Part shown: one piece after another, positions 53,745 through 61,657 of the stretch
Numbering within the stretch: the stretch's first letter is position 1
Layout: each line of letters starts with the position of its first letter
Origin: Clostridiales bacterium
Lineage (GTDB): Bacteria > Bacillota > Clostridia > Lachnospirales > WQUN01
DNA length: 64,000 bases
NCBI GenBank assembly: GCA_031270945.1
Contig: JAISWZ010000069.1
Span: 1-64,000 of the forward strand
Reading direction: 5' to 3'
Made by a program: the position numbers and the translations under genes
Notes under the pieces: model-generated
Told to the model about the DNA's origin: nothing
Database searches by the model: none
Seen by the model: only the letters and a program-made list of their open reading frames with translations

Positions 53745-53873
53745 CAAAGCTTGCGGGATCAAGCGGTTTCACGGAGGTCAAACATTTTTGACACAACCAG
53801 AACCTTCGGCTTAAGCGTCTGCTCTGATTCCGCGCTCCCAAGCGCCTATAGCGCCCAGGCGCAAAGCGTTTTT

Positions 53874-53972
53874 GAGCATGCCCCGGAATAAGTTTTAGGT
53901 TCAGAAAAGCCACGCCTTAAAGCATCGCATGCCTTTCCCTCGCCTTAACGGAATTTTGGGATATGCATTTAA
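53874..53972. repeat. Palindromic element with a mutated left arm
   Basis: GAGCATGCCCCGGAATAA and GGAATTTTGGGATATGCATT with AAAGCATCGCATGCCTTTCC between. Ends 39 bases from the stop of peptide A2. Confidence 0.7.
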
Positions 53973-54010
53973 TTGCCCGCGTCATCCCTGATGCTCAAGG
54001 CAAGCTATTG

Positions 54011-54166
54011 CTACAAGTTGAATACGTTGCCTAAGAAAGATTTCACTCCTGGCAGAAGCCAGCGTATAACTGAGAAGACCCCGTTAACAATCGCAACCAG
54101 GACCATCTCCGTTCCGCCCTTGACATCGCGGGTCTCGGATTCTGTGAGTTCTACAAGTCCTTTCAT
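54011..54166 (-). CDS. Double-glycine leader peptide, class A2
   Basis: 51 aa. Leader MKGLVELTESETRDVKGG, core TEMVLVAIVNGVFSVIRW then LLPGVKSFLGNVFNL. The central Pro and the ΦΦPxΦ pattern are kept; it has a Trp and two basic residues around the hinge. GGAGGAGG lies 9-10 bases before the ATG. Frames that start further upstream have no ribosome site. Confidence 0.85.
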   Translation of the reverse strand: MKGLVELTESETRDVKGGTEMVLVAIVNGVFSVIRWLLPGVKSFLGNVFNL

Positions 54167-54229
54167 TTGTGCCCTCCTCCGGCGCGTCCTGCGCCTGTTG
54201 AGAATATATTGTCGCAAGCATAATAACAA

Positions 54230-54333
54230 GTGCATATTCCAAAATTATTTTGGAGGCATGGAAATCATTTGCGCAGCGATTTGCCCGAAAACGCAGGGCC
54301 ATGCGGGTTTCAAGAATTTTGGCATATGCGCTA
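54230..54333. repeat. Palindromic element upstream of peptide A2
   Basis: AGTGCATATTCCAAAATTAT and GAATTTTGGCATATGCGCTA; the two changed bases in the arms (TTCC, GGCA) no longer pair, so this is an older copy. Confidence 0.65.
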
Positions 54334-54401
54334 GAAGTCATGGTGCAAAGCTCAACTTGCATAGCTGTTATGATGATCGCACAAATTTAGAATTTTCTTT
54401 C

Positions 54402-54465
54402 TAAGAGCATATCCCAAGCTTTCAGCGTTAAAGCGTTCGCCAGGAATTTTGAGATATGCATTAAT
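54402..54465. repeat. Palindromic element, short 'CATTCGCC'-type copy
   Basis: CTAAGAGCATATCCCAAGCT and GGAATTTTGAGATATGCATT with AAAGCGTTCGCCA between, 64 bp. Confidence 0.65.
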
Positions 54466-54638
54466 TCATGCTCATAGCATAGCTGCCTTCCGGCGGCAAC
54501 AAGCGTCTTGCGGCCTGGGAAAGCCCTAGCGCTTTGAGACGCTAGGCTTCCAGGCAAGAGCGCGACCCGAAATAGCGGCGGCTATAAAACACTTCGGATC
54601 CGCCCTGATCTTGCGAGAAAAAATTTAAATCTAAAACC

Positions 54639-54737
54639 AAGAGCATGCCCCAAGCTCAATTCCATGGCTCACTATTGTTCTGCGTAGACCAACGCAAAAT
54701 CTTGCGCAGCCATTTGCCAGGTTTGGGATATGCCCAA
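54639..54737. repeat. Palindromic element next to peptide A3
   Basis: AAGAGCATGCCCCAAGCTCA and GGTTTGGGATATGCCCAATG. Inner arms GGCTCACTATTGTTCTGCG-like are unlike the two main subfamilies. The right arm ends 4 bases before the A3 stop codon. Confidence 0.6.
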
Positions 54738-54740
54738 TGT

Positions 54741-54896
54741 TTAGAACAATCCGAAGAAGCCATTCACCAACGTTGCGAAGACTGGCACAACGTTCTCAAA
54801 CAGTCCAAGAAGCTGGGCGTAGAACGATGTAAGGAGCGATCCTCCACCCTTCACATCGTGGGTTTCTTCCTGAGTCAGTTCCGTAAAGCCTTTCAT
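54741..54896 (-). CDS. Double-glycine leader peptide, class A3
   Basis: 51 aa. Leader MKGFTELTQEETHDVKGG, core GSLLTSFYAQLLGLFENV then VPVFATLVNGFFGLF. One acidic residue and no Lys or Arg in the core, unlike A1 and A2, so charge is not conserved in the class, whereas VVPVF is. GGAGG lies 9 bases before the ATG. Confidence 0.85.
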   Translation of the reverse strand: MKGFTELTQEETHDVKGGGSLLTSFYAQLLGLFENVVPVFATLVNGFFGLF

Positions 54897-55820
54897 ATTG
54901 GTACCTCCGTGGCGCATAGCGCCTGCTTCTAAATTGCGGCGTAAAATTTTGATGTCCCAGCAATCCTAAAATCAATTCAGGGATGTGCTTATATATAAAA
55001 GATCTTGCAGGGATACGGCCAGTTTTGCTAGCCTATTGCCTGCCCTCCAGCCGGGCGCGGCAAGAAAGCTTTGCGTGAATCTTTTCAGCCTGCGTAATTA
55101 AATAAAATAATAGGACTTGTACTGGAGTTCCTTTTCGTCGAGCTCGCGTAGCCCTCCATGGCGATATATCATGCGCTAGGCAAGCCTTGCCCAGCGAGCG
55201 AATCATAACTGCGCCTTGCTTGCTGATGGCCGCCCGCGAGCGAAAACCGAGGTTTTCACTCGCGGTCCAGCCTTCAGCAAGCGCAGAAAAGCGCTTGACA
55301 CCTGCTTATGAAGAATAGCCCGGATGCGTGTTATTTGTTTCCAAGCAAGAACGTATCCCAAATCGGCTTGATTCTTTGAAAAAAGGCGCCGATAAAGTAT
55401 TTGAGACCGCGCTTGATGCCTCAAATCGGGATGCGCAGTGCGTCGCAGACGAGCTTGCAACTTTGGAGCTCTTTGTTCAAGGCTGCTGCGTCTTCCAGCA
55501 AGACACGGCAACCCCTTTGATGCATTTGCCTTAGTGCTGGCGCTAAACTCTTTTTCCAAGAGTCTTCAAACGCTTCATCCTGCCACATCGGCAGTCTTGC
55601 CAGCAGTTTGGTGGCACTTTAACGCTTTTGCTTGTGATGTAGCGATTGTGAAATGAACAACGGCTCGATTACGCATCAAATTTAATTGAGAATGCAATTC
55701 AGCCAGCGTAGACGAGCTTTCAAGCCTCGGGGAACTCGGTCCCGCGTACAGAACTACTGGCGCGACCCGCTTGTGTCAAGCGGCCTTCAAGCGCCTCATC
55801 CTGCTGGATATCCAGCATTT
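54897..55820. other. Gene-free stretch with the first copy of an 80-bp repeat
   Basis: At 55557-55646 lies the first of four copies of a segment with CAAACGCTTCATCCTGC, CAGTCTTGCCAGCAGTTTGG and CTTGTGATGTAGCG blocks. On the minus strand it can be read into a protein-like frame, DEAFEDSWKKSLAPALRQMH and on to about 55420 (ending CDALRIPI), but later copies are frameshifted, so it is probably a relic. Confidence 0.45.
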
Positions 55821-55928
55821 TTACCAGTAGTAGCGGTACCCGTAGCCGTAGTAGCCGCCCCTGCCGCAGCAGCCACCCTTGTTGTTGAGTTCCTTTTCGT
55901 CGAGCTCGACCAATTTGTTGGTTTTCAT
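55821..55928 (-). CDS. Double-glycine leader peptide, class B1 (Cys/Gly/Tyr core)
   Basis: 35 aa. Leader MKTNKLVELDEKELNNKGG; core CCGRGGYYGYGYRYYW. The leader shares LVEL[DN]E and the KGG end with class A but is one residue shorter between them. The core opens with two Cys directly after GG and ends in Tyr-Tyr-Trp. GGGAGGG lies 9 bases upstream, within the block CTAATGTAGGCTAAATGCC common to B1, B2 and B9. Such composition is known from ribosomally made peptides with modified Cys, but no modifying enzyme is seen here. Confidence 0.8.
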   Translation of the reverse strand: MKTNKLVELDEKELNNKGGCCGRGGYYGYGYRYYW

Positions 55929-56243
55929 TTGCGTAACCCTCCCTGGCATTTAGCCTACATTAGCAAGGCGCTTTAGCGCATGCTTGCAATAGATTAAATA
56001 TGGCTTGCCCAAAATGGATGGCGCGGCTTGCAATTAGCCAAAGCCTGCCTCTTCCGTATTTTGAGACAGCCCTGGTGCTATATCGGGTTGCATTATCAGG
56101 CCATAGCCACAAGATCTTGGCGCTGGAAAGTTCCTCGAAAAGCAATTCTCTCCTGCGCATTTGAACATTTGAGGCACGCCCTTGATGCGTTAAAAATGGC
56201 AACCCATAACGCCAACCAGCTTGAAGCGATGGCGCAAAGCTCT

Positions 56244-56340
56244 TTTTCAAGAGCCTTCAAGCGCTTCATCCTGCTGTTTCCAGCATTCTTGCCATCAGTT
56301 CTGTCAGTTGGCCTTAACGCGCATGCTTGTGATGTAGCGG
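56244..56340. repeat. 80-bp repeat, second copy
   Basis: CAAGCGCTTCATCCTGCTG, CAGCATTCTTGCCATCAGTT and CTTGTGATGTAGCG as in the first copy at 55557. It lies between B1 and B2, and the spacing suggests that gene plus repeat were duplicated together. Confidence 0.65.
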
Positions 56341-56534
56341 TTTCTTGAAATGAATACAGCTCTCCTGCGCTGACAGAGCCATGCAAGTTTGCTCTTTGAA
56401 ATCAAGGCAAACTGTTATAGCCTCAGCGAGGATTTCCTCGCTAAAAGAGCTTTCAAACAATGGAAGCTTTACGGGTGCCCAAATCAAGCGCAAGGCAACC
56501 CAGGCTTGCCACTCCTGCTGGCGAATCCAGCATT

Positions 56535-56642
56535 TTACCAGTAGTAGCGGTACCCGTAGCCGTAGTAGTAGCCGCCACCGCAGCAGCCGCCCTTGTTCTT
56601 GAGGTCCTTCTCGTCCAGCTCAACCAATTTGTTTGTTTTCAT
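56535..56642 (-). CDS. Double-glycine leader peptide, class B2
   Basis: 35 aa. Leader MKTNKLVELDEKDLKNKGG; core CCGGGYYYGYGYRYYW, three residues different from B1. AAGGAGGG lies 8 bases before the ATG. DNA identity with B1 continues into the leader region, so it is a recent duplicate. Confidence 0.8.
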   Translation of the reverse strand: MKTNKLVELDEKDLKNKGGCCGGGYYYGYGYRYYW

Positions 56643-58216
56643 TTGAGTAACCCTCCTTGGCTTTTTAGCCTACATTAGCACAGCGCTTAGCGCTTGCTTG
56701 TAGTTGGTACGTTTCAGGACTTGCAGTTGCCAGTTTTGGTGCTCTGGTGCTTTATGTCAAGGGAAGCCGGGTTATTCGGCGTCCCATATGCAGACTGCCG
56801 TGAGCCGTTGGCGCTGGCCTCTTTTCACGGAGGCTTCAAACGCTTCATTCCGCTGTTTCCAGCAGTCTTGCCAGCAGTTCCGACAGTCGGCACTTAACGC
56901 GCATGATTAGTAAAGAAGTAAAGCCCAAAATCATCAAACTTCGTTGCGATTGCAGATGCTTTTTGTTTCGCCCCAAGATTTGCAAAAGCCAAAAGTCAAA
57001 TCATTGGCCTATGCGCATTTTAGGGAATATTGGGATACACTAAGTTCGCGCAGGCGAGCTTATGCTCGGCCAATTGCCTGCTTCCATCTCCTCGGCTTTT
57101 TGCGCTCACTCTATATTCAGGAAAGCCTTGTTATGCAGACCGCCATGAGCTGTTGGCGCTAGCCTTTTTATAGGTTTCAAACGCTTCATTCTGCTGTTTC
57201 CAGCATTCTTGCCAGCAGTTCCGACAGTCGGCGCTTAAGGCGTTAAAGCTAATTATATTGGCGCAGATAGGTTGGTTGCATATATCAACGTGATCGCTTT
57301 GCCGCTGGCGCGACCCGCTTTTCTCAAGCGGCGCAATTCGCTTAGATCGTCTTGCCAGACATGGCGCGGCATGCCCTCCTTGGCATATTATCCTACATTA
57401 GCATGGCATATAATTGCCCCTGCGTATGAGACGACGCGGTAATAGCCAACTGCGCTTTGCCTTTGCGATTCTTCTTGCACAAGAATCGGATTGTATTTTG
57501 GTGAGCAAACTTTTTTGAGTTTTCTCCGTTTTCTTTAGTATCTAGCGTTTCTTTCTTTTGTGCTTTGCGTTCTTTTCTTTGGCGCTTTAGAGGGCGTTTC
57601 ATTTGTGAGGCTTATGTGCATTAGCTATTGTTTTTTTCTTATGTGCTTGAACTTAGCTTTCCTATGTGCTATAGCTATAGCTTTTCTTATGTGTTTTAAA
57701 ATCTTATGTGTTTTAGGCTCTTATGTGTTTTAATCTCTTATGTGATTTAAACTCTTATGTGTTTTAGGCTCTTATGTGTGTTTTAGGCTCTTATGTGTTT
57801 TAGACTCTTATGTGTTTTAATCTCTTATGTGCTTTAGGCTCTTATGTGCTTTAATCTCTTATGTGTTTTAGGCTCTTTGTGATTTAAACTCTTATGTGCT
57901 TTAAGTCTCTCTTATGTGCTTTAGTCTCTCTTATGTGTTTTAGGATCTTATGTGCTTTAAGCATTTTTCTGCAAGTAAACCGTTGCGCGGATCAAATCCT
58001 TATGTGAAATTTCTTATGTTTTTCCAGCGACACGCCGAGACCGCCATGATCTGCTTGCGCTAGCCCGCATTTCAATCCTGGCGGCCAAGGCATCGCTCTT
58101 AAGTTTTTATAGCCAAGCTCCGTGAACATTGAATGGCGTTTTGCGTATTGGGGGTTCTGGCAAGCGGCTCTTGATGTTGCCGCCAGCCAGTTAAGGTTGC
58201 GCGGAATTCAATGTTC
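56643..58216. other. Gene-free stretch between B2 and B3
   Basis: Holds copies three and four of the 80-bp repeat (56837-56905, 57176-57240), a degenerate palindromic element near 57005-57046, an orphan copy of the class B upstream block with ribosome site (57376-57410) that is not followed by a peptide gene, and a long TTATGTG array (57636-57962). The orphan block probably marks a lost class B gene. Confidence 0.55.
57636..57962. repeat. Tandem array of CTTATGTGTTTTAGGCT-like units
   Basis: About eighteen units of 15-19 bases, each with CTTATGTG followed by TTTTAGGCT, CTTTAATCT or TTTTAAACT. The unit is too short and variable for a CRISPR and no spacers exist. The strand composition is strongly biased: T and G on plus, A and C on minus. 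Confidence 0.9.
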
Positions 58217-58330
58217 TTAGCGCATGTAGTAGTACCCGTCGCTACCTTTGTAGAACACTGGGTAGTAGTAGCCCGTGTGGCAGCAGCATCCGCCTTTGGA
58301 CTGCAGCTCTTTGATGTCAAGTTCTTTCAT
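58217..58330 (-). CDS. Double-glycine leader peptide, class B3
   Basis: 37 aa. Leader MKELDIKELQSKGG (14 residues, a deleted form of the B4-B8 leader), core CCCHTGYYYPVFYKGSDGYY ending YMR. It is the only class B core not ending in Trp and the only one with Lys, Asp and Ser, so it may be diverged in function or decaying. AGGAGG-like site (CAAGGAGGATACGCAA) before the ATG. Confidence 0.75.
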   Translation of the reverse strand: MKELDIKELQSKGGCCCHTGYYYPVFYKGSDGYYYMR

Positions 58331-58418
58331 TTGCGTATCCTCCTTGGGCGTCATGCGCTTCGTCCATTGCTTGCCTTGAGCTTGGCTCCCGCTTGCGATG
58401 GACGCATGTCAGGCGCTT

Positions 58419-58571
58419 TTACCAGTAGTACCCGTAGCCGTAGCCGTAGTACCCGCCGTAATAGCCGCCGTAGTAGCCACCGTAGTAGCCGCCTCCGCAG
58501 CAGCATCCGCCTTTGGTCTGCATGTCTTTGGAGTCAAGCTCCTGCAGCTCTTGCATGCTAAGCTCTTTCAT
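58419..58571 (-). CDS. Double-glycine leader peptide, class B4
   Basis: 50 aa. Leader MKELSMQELQELDSKDMQ then TKGG; core CCCGGG followed by four YYGG-type units and YGYGYGYYW. The DNA of the core is a run of GGCTACTACGGC repeats, so its length can change by slippage; B5 has a different number. GGAGGAG lies 8 bases before the ATG. A frame that begins at 58673 starts inside a palindrome arm and is rejected. Confidence 0.82.
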   Translation of the reverse strand: MKELSMQELQELDSKDMQTKGGCCCGGGYYGGYYGGYYGGYYGYGYGYYW

Positions 58572-58660
58572 TAGTATCTCCTCCTTGGGCATAATGCGCT
58601 TTGTCAGAAACTTGTCGGCAAGGTCGCCTTTGGCTTCTCTTGACAGGGACGCATGGCCAT

Positions 58661-58708
58661 GAGCATAACCCAAAACTAATTCATGGCTGTTTTGGGTTAT
58701 GCATTAAA
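58661..58708. repeat. Mini-palindrome with GCATAACCC arms, copy 1
   Basis: GAGCATAACCCAAAACTAAT and GTTTTGGGTTATGCATTAAA, 48 bp. It matches the large dispersed element at its arms except that TATCCC is TAACCC on both sides, a paired change that keeps the stem. Confidence 0.8.
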
Positions 58709-58725
58709 TGGCCATCAAGCAGTTT

Positions 58726-58875
58726 TTACCAGTAGTACCCGTAGCCGTAGCCGTAGCCGTAGTACCCGCCGTAATAGCCGCCGTAGTAGCCGCCGCCGTG
58801 GCAGCAGCATCCGCCTTTGGACTGCATGTCTTTGGAGTCAAGCTCCTGCAGCTCTTTCGTGTTCAACTCTTTCAT
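58726..58875 (-). CDS. Double-glycine leader peptide, class B5
   Basis: 49 aa. Leader MKELNTKELQELDSKDMQ then SKGG, identical to B7 and B8; core CCCHGGGYYGGYYGGYYGYG then YGYGYYW. Compared with B4 it has three YYGG-type units and an extra His after the Cys triplet. Same ribosome site as B4. Confidence 0.82.
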   Translation of the reverse strand: MKELNTKELQELDSKDMQSKGGCCCHGGGYYGGYYGGYYGYGYGYGYYW

Positions 58876-58963
58876 TAGTATCTCCTCCTTGGGCATAATG
58901 CGCTTTGTCCGATGCTTGCTGGCAAGTAGCCTTTGGCTTCTTTTGCCAGTGACGCATGGCCAT

Positions 58964-59006
58964 GTGCATAACCCAAAATTAACGGAATTTTGGGTTATGC
59001 ACTAAA
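58964..59006. repeat. Mini-palindrome with GCATAACCC arms, copy 2
   Basis: GTGCATAACCCAAAATTAAC and GGAATTTTGGGTTATGCACT almost touch (43 bp). Lies between B5 and B6. Confidence 0.85.
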
Positions 59007-59023
59007 CGGCCTTCAAGCGGTTT

Positions 59024-59140
59024 TTACCAGTAGTACCTGTAGCCGTAGTAGTAGCCGCCGCCGTGGCAGCAGCACCCGCCTTTGGACTGCACGTCTTTGG
59101 AGTCAAGCTCCTGCAGCTCTTTCGTGTTTAACTCTTTCAT
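59024..59140 (-). CDS. Double-glycine leader peptide, class B6
   Basis: 38 aa. Leader differs from B7 by one residue (DVQ for DMQ before SKGG); core CCCHGGGYYYGYRYYW. GGAGGAG site as in its neighbours. One of three nearly identical genes in a row. Confidence 0.82.
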   Translation of the reverse strand: MKELNTKELQELDSKDVQSKGGCCCHGGGYYYGYRYYW

Positions 59141-59229
59141 TTGTGTCTCCTCCTTGGGCATAGTGCGCTTTGCGCGATACTCGCTGTCAAGAAAGCCTTT
59201 GGCTTCACTTGCCAGTGACACATGGCCAA

Positions 59230-59287
59230 GAGCATAACCCAAAATTAATTAGGCTTAAAAAAGCCGAATTTTGGGTTATGCACTAAA
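59230..59287. repeat. Mini-palindrome with GCATAACCC arms, copy 3
   Basis: GAGCATAACCCAAAATTAAT and GAATTTTGGGTTATGCACTA around GGCTTAAAAAAGCC, which forms its own small hairpin. 58 bp. Confidence 0.85.
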
Positions 59288-59304
59288 CGGCCGTCAAGCG
59301 GTTT

Positions 59305-59421
59305 TTACCAGTAGTACCTGTAGCCGTAGTAGTAGCCGCCGCCGTGGCAGCAGCACCCGCCTTTGGACTGCATGTCTTTGGAGTCAAGCTCCTGCAGCTC
59401 TTTCGTGTTCAACTCTTTCAT
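59305..59421 (-). CDS. Double-glycine leader peptide, class B7
   Basis: 38 aa, core CCCHGGGYYYGYRYYW, identical in protein to B8. The repeated unit (gene, leader and mini-palindrome) is about 281-284 bases in this part of the cluster. Confidence 0.82.
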   Translation of the reverse strand: MKELNTKELQELDSKDMQSKGGCCCHGGGYYYGYRYYW

Positions 59422-59510
59422 TTGTGTCTCCTCCTTGGGCATAATGCGCTTTGCGCGATACTTGCTGGCAAGAAAGCCTTTGGCTTCACTTGCCAAAGAC
59501 GCATGGCCAA

Positions 59511-59571
59511 GAGCGTAACCCAATAATAATTCATGGCTTAAAAAAGCCGGAATTTTGGGTTATGCGCTAAA
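59511..59571. repeat. Mini-palindrome with GCATAACCC arms, copy 4
   Basis: GAGCGTAACCCAATAATAAT and GGAATTTTGGGTTATGCGCT around GGCTTAAAAAAGCC. The left arm has two mismatches. 61 bp. Confidence 0.8.
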
Positions 59572-59588
59572 TGGCCGTCAAGCGGTTC

Positions 59589-59705
59589 TTACCAGTAGTA
59601 CCTGTAGCCGTAGTAGTAGCCACCGCCGTGGCAGCAGCATCCGCCTTTGGACTGCATGTCTTTGGAGTCAAGCTCCTGCAGCTCTTTCGTGTTCAACTCT
59701 TTCAT
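59589..59705 (-). CDS. Double-glycine leader peptide, class B8
   Basis: 38 aa, same protein as B7 with a few silent differences, which suggests that the protein sequence is under selection. Ribosome site GGAGGAG. First gene of the B4-B8 tandem set in the direction of transcription. Confidence 0.82.
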   Translation of the reverse strand: MKELNTKELQELDSKDMQSKGGCCCHGGGYYYGYRYYW

Positions 59706-59944
59706 TTGTGTCTCCTCCTTGGCGTATTATAATGCCCCAAGGCACCTAGAGCCATATCCCAATGTTCACGGATGCGCGAAGCCGTCACGATGCTCGTGCT
59801 TGGCAATCGCAAGCCATAAAACGATTTGGGACATGTTTTGCAGGTGAGCCATTGGGGAACTGCCCTTAGACTCATTAGTAAATTTCGTGTTGGATTTGCG
59901 GGCAAAACGGCCTTCAAAGGGCTTCAGTCTGCCAATCTGGACTT

Positions 59945-60127
59945 TTACCAGTACCCATACCCGAAGCCGTAGCCGTAGCCAAAGCCTCCAAAGAAAGCTG
60001 GGGCAGGGACAAAGCGAACAGGGGCAAGGATCACAGGCGCGAACATTACGGGCCTGCAGCAGCAGCAGCATCCACCTTTAGACTGGAGATCCTCGGCGTC
60101 TAATTCAACCAAGTTATTTAAGTTCAT
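59945..60127 (-). CDS. Double-glycine leader peptide, class B9 (five-Cys variant)
   Basis: 60 aa. Leader MNLNNLVELDAEDLQSKGG keeps LVELD and KGG; the core starts with five Cys in a row, continues with a Pro/Val-rich segment (RPVMFAPVILAPVRFVPAPA) and closes with FFGGFGYGYGFGYGYW. It is the longest and most complex class B peptide and joins the B1/B2 leader type to the B4-B8 core type. AGGAGG lies 7 bases before the ATG. Confidence 0.8.
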   Translation of the reverse strand: MNLNNLVELDAEDLQSKGGCCCCCRPVMFAPVILAPVRFVPAPAFFGGFGYGYGFGYGYW

Positions 60128-60817
60128 TTTATAACCTCCTAGGCGTGTTAGCCTACAGTAGCAAGTTGTTAAGGTGCTTGGCCAAAGCGAGGCAACCGCG
60201 CCTCTAAATGCTTCAGCCTATCATTTGTAAGGGTATTGCGTCCGCTTGCGAAGCTAAGTATAGGCGCCCCAAGCGGATCCCCAATCGGAGCGCCGCCTAG
60301 GGCAAGTTCCAGCGCTTGTTAGGCGCAGTGAGTATCCATCCGTGACTTGGACAAATACTTAGCGCATATCCAAAACTTGATTTTGGGATATGCTCTTATG
60401 TCCGTGTTCTGTCTCACCATTTGGCTGCGGGATTGCGCATGCCGCTTTTTGTCGTTGGCCAAAGCCAGTTCAGATGACGCAAGCATGCGCAATTCGGCCT
60501 AGCTTGCAAGAGTTTCACATAACTAAGGGCCGCCAGCCAATCGGTGCTGCTTGGAATGCGCTTTTTATCGCGAAACGTTAGCCATGAAAACTGTTGGCAA
60601 TAAAAGCTAGTGAAAAAGCAGGATAATCGGCAAACCCGGTGCTAGCAGGCGGACGCACGGAGAGCGGCAGCCGCGTTAGCGCTGGCAGTAGGCGTTGTGC
60701 CTTATCGAGCTTCGTTGCAAAGCAAAACCCCATCGCTTGCGGATGCATAATATCGCTCACCTTTATGCCACGTTCCCATGCCCATTGCCCGCTATTAAAA
60801 GCGCGCTTGTCTGGGCC
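60128..60817. other. Gene-free stretch with one short palindromic element
   Basis: The element at 60359-60399 (GCGCATATCCAAAACTTGAT with ATTTTGGGATATGCTCTTA) has lost its interior. Bases 60718-60817 resemble 61400-61500 (CGCTTGCGGATGCATAATAT and GCGCGCTTG blocks), part of a duplicated unit with the class A genes. Otherwise nothing recognisable. Confidence 0.45.
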
Positions 60818-60973
60818 TTACTTCGACGCCGCAAACGCTCCAAGCCAAGATTGTATCGTTGGGATAAGAGCCTTGAAAACGACAATGAGCCCGTCCAAAA
60901 CCACTCCGAAGTCGAACGCTCCGCCTTTGACTTCCATGCTCTCAGTCTCGCTGAGTTCTACTAAACCCTTCAT
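60818..60973 (-). CDS. Double-glycine leader peptide, class A4
   Basis: 51 aa. Leader MKGLVELSETESMEVKGG, core AFDFGVVLDGLIVVFKALIP then TIQSWLGAFAASK. Shares EVKGGAF[DN]F with A5 and A6. The core is more polar at its end than the others. AGAAGGAG lies 6-7 bases before the ATG. Confidence 0.85.
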   Translation of the reverse strand: MKGLVELSETESMEVKGGAFDFGVVLDGLIVVFKALIPTIQSWLGAFAASK

Positions 60974-61108
60974 GTGAATGCTCCTTCTGGCGCCGTTATG
61001 GCGCTTTCTAATCAATGGCGTTGAAATGTCATGTCTTGGGCGCTATGCAAAGCGCGCTAGTTGAGGCTGCCTCAACCTAATAAGGCCTTGCCTCAACCCG
61101 TCGGGGCT

Positions 61109-61264
61109 TTACAGCAGCCCGAAAAGCCCTCCGAACAACGTCTGCACTGTTGGGACGATGTTCTTGGCGAGGGAAAAGAGCCCGGTGAAAAGCGACCCGA
61201 AGTTGAACGCTCCGCCTTTGACTTCCATGCTCTCGATATCGCTGAGTTCTTCTAAACCCTTCAT
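61109..61264 (-). CDS. Double-glycine leader peptide, class A5
   Basis: 51 aa. Leader MKGLEELSDIESMEVKGG, core AFNFGSLFTGLFSLAKNIVP then TVQTLFGGLFGLL. It differs from A6 mainly by conservative changes. Same ribosome site as A4. Spacing from A4 is about 290 bases. Confidence 0.85.
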   Translation of the reverse strand: MKGLEELSDIESMEVKGGAFNFGSLFTGLFSLAKNIVPTVQTLFGGLFGLL

Positions 61265-61501
61265 GTGAATGCTCCTTCTGGCGCCACTTTGGTGCCATCT
61301 AATCTATGATGCCGACTTGCGCCGGGTTTGCTGCTTGCAATGCGAATGCATAGCTTTGGTGGCGCGCCGCTGTCTCTGCAAGAGAAGCGCAAGCCAACCG
61401 TCACAACTTTATAGGGCTAGGCGAATCCATAGAGCAAAACTCAGCGCTTGCGGGCGCATAATATCTATTATAAACGCTATGCAACGCGCGCTTGCCGGGC
61501 C

Positions 61502-61657
61502 TTACAGCAACCCGAAAAGCCCTCCGATCAACGACTGAATCGTTGGAACGATGTTCGTGACAAGAGAGAAGATTCCACTCAGAATCGACGCGAAATCAAA
61601 CGCTCCGCCTTTAACTTCCATGCTTTCGGTATCGGTGAGTTCTACTAAGCCCTTCAT
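61502..61657 (-). CDS. Double-glycine leader peptide, class A6
   Basis: 51 aa. Leader MKGLVELTDTESMEVKGG, core AFDFASILSGIFSLVTNIVP then TIQSLIGGLFGLL. No basic residue in the core. The downstream 100 bases resemble those after A4, so the unit of duplication includes flanking DNA. AGAAGGAGG region precedes the ATG. Confidence 0.85.
   Translation of the reverse strand: MKGLVELTDTESMEVKGGAFDFASILSGIFSLVTNIVPTIQSLIGGLFGLL

Noticed and set aside
53510-53791. 93-codon plus-strand frame
   Set aside because: It spans a palindromic element and lacks a ribosome site.
55203-55559. 118-codon minus-strand frame
   Set aside because: It runs through the 80-bp repeat in a frame that other copies do not keep open, and has no ribosome site.
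57250-57385. Frame starting at an ATG after the orphan class B ribosome site (PRHVWQDDLSELRRLRKAG)
   Set aside because: No KGG motif or resemblance to either peptide class; the frame is short and probably accidental.
57393-57602. Lys-rich 69-codon minus-strand frame
   Set aside because: Low-complexity composition and no ribosome site.
57636-57962. Possible CRISPR array (regular CTTATGTG units)
   Set aside because: Units are 15-19 bases with no unique spacers between them; it is a simple tandem repeat.
58572-58673. N-terminal extension (starting MGYAHGH) of peptide B4
   Set aside because: It begins inside a palindrome arm and lacks a ribosome site; the strong site lies before the internal ATG at 58571. 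The same holds for B6 and B7.
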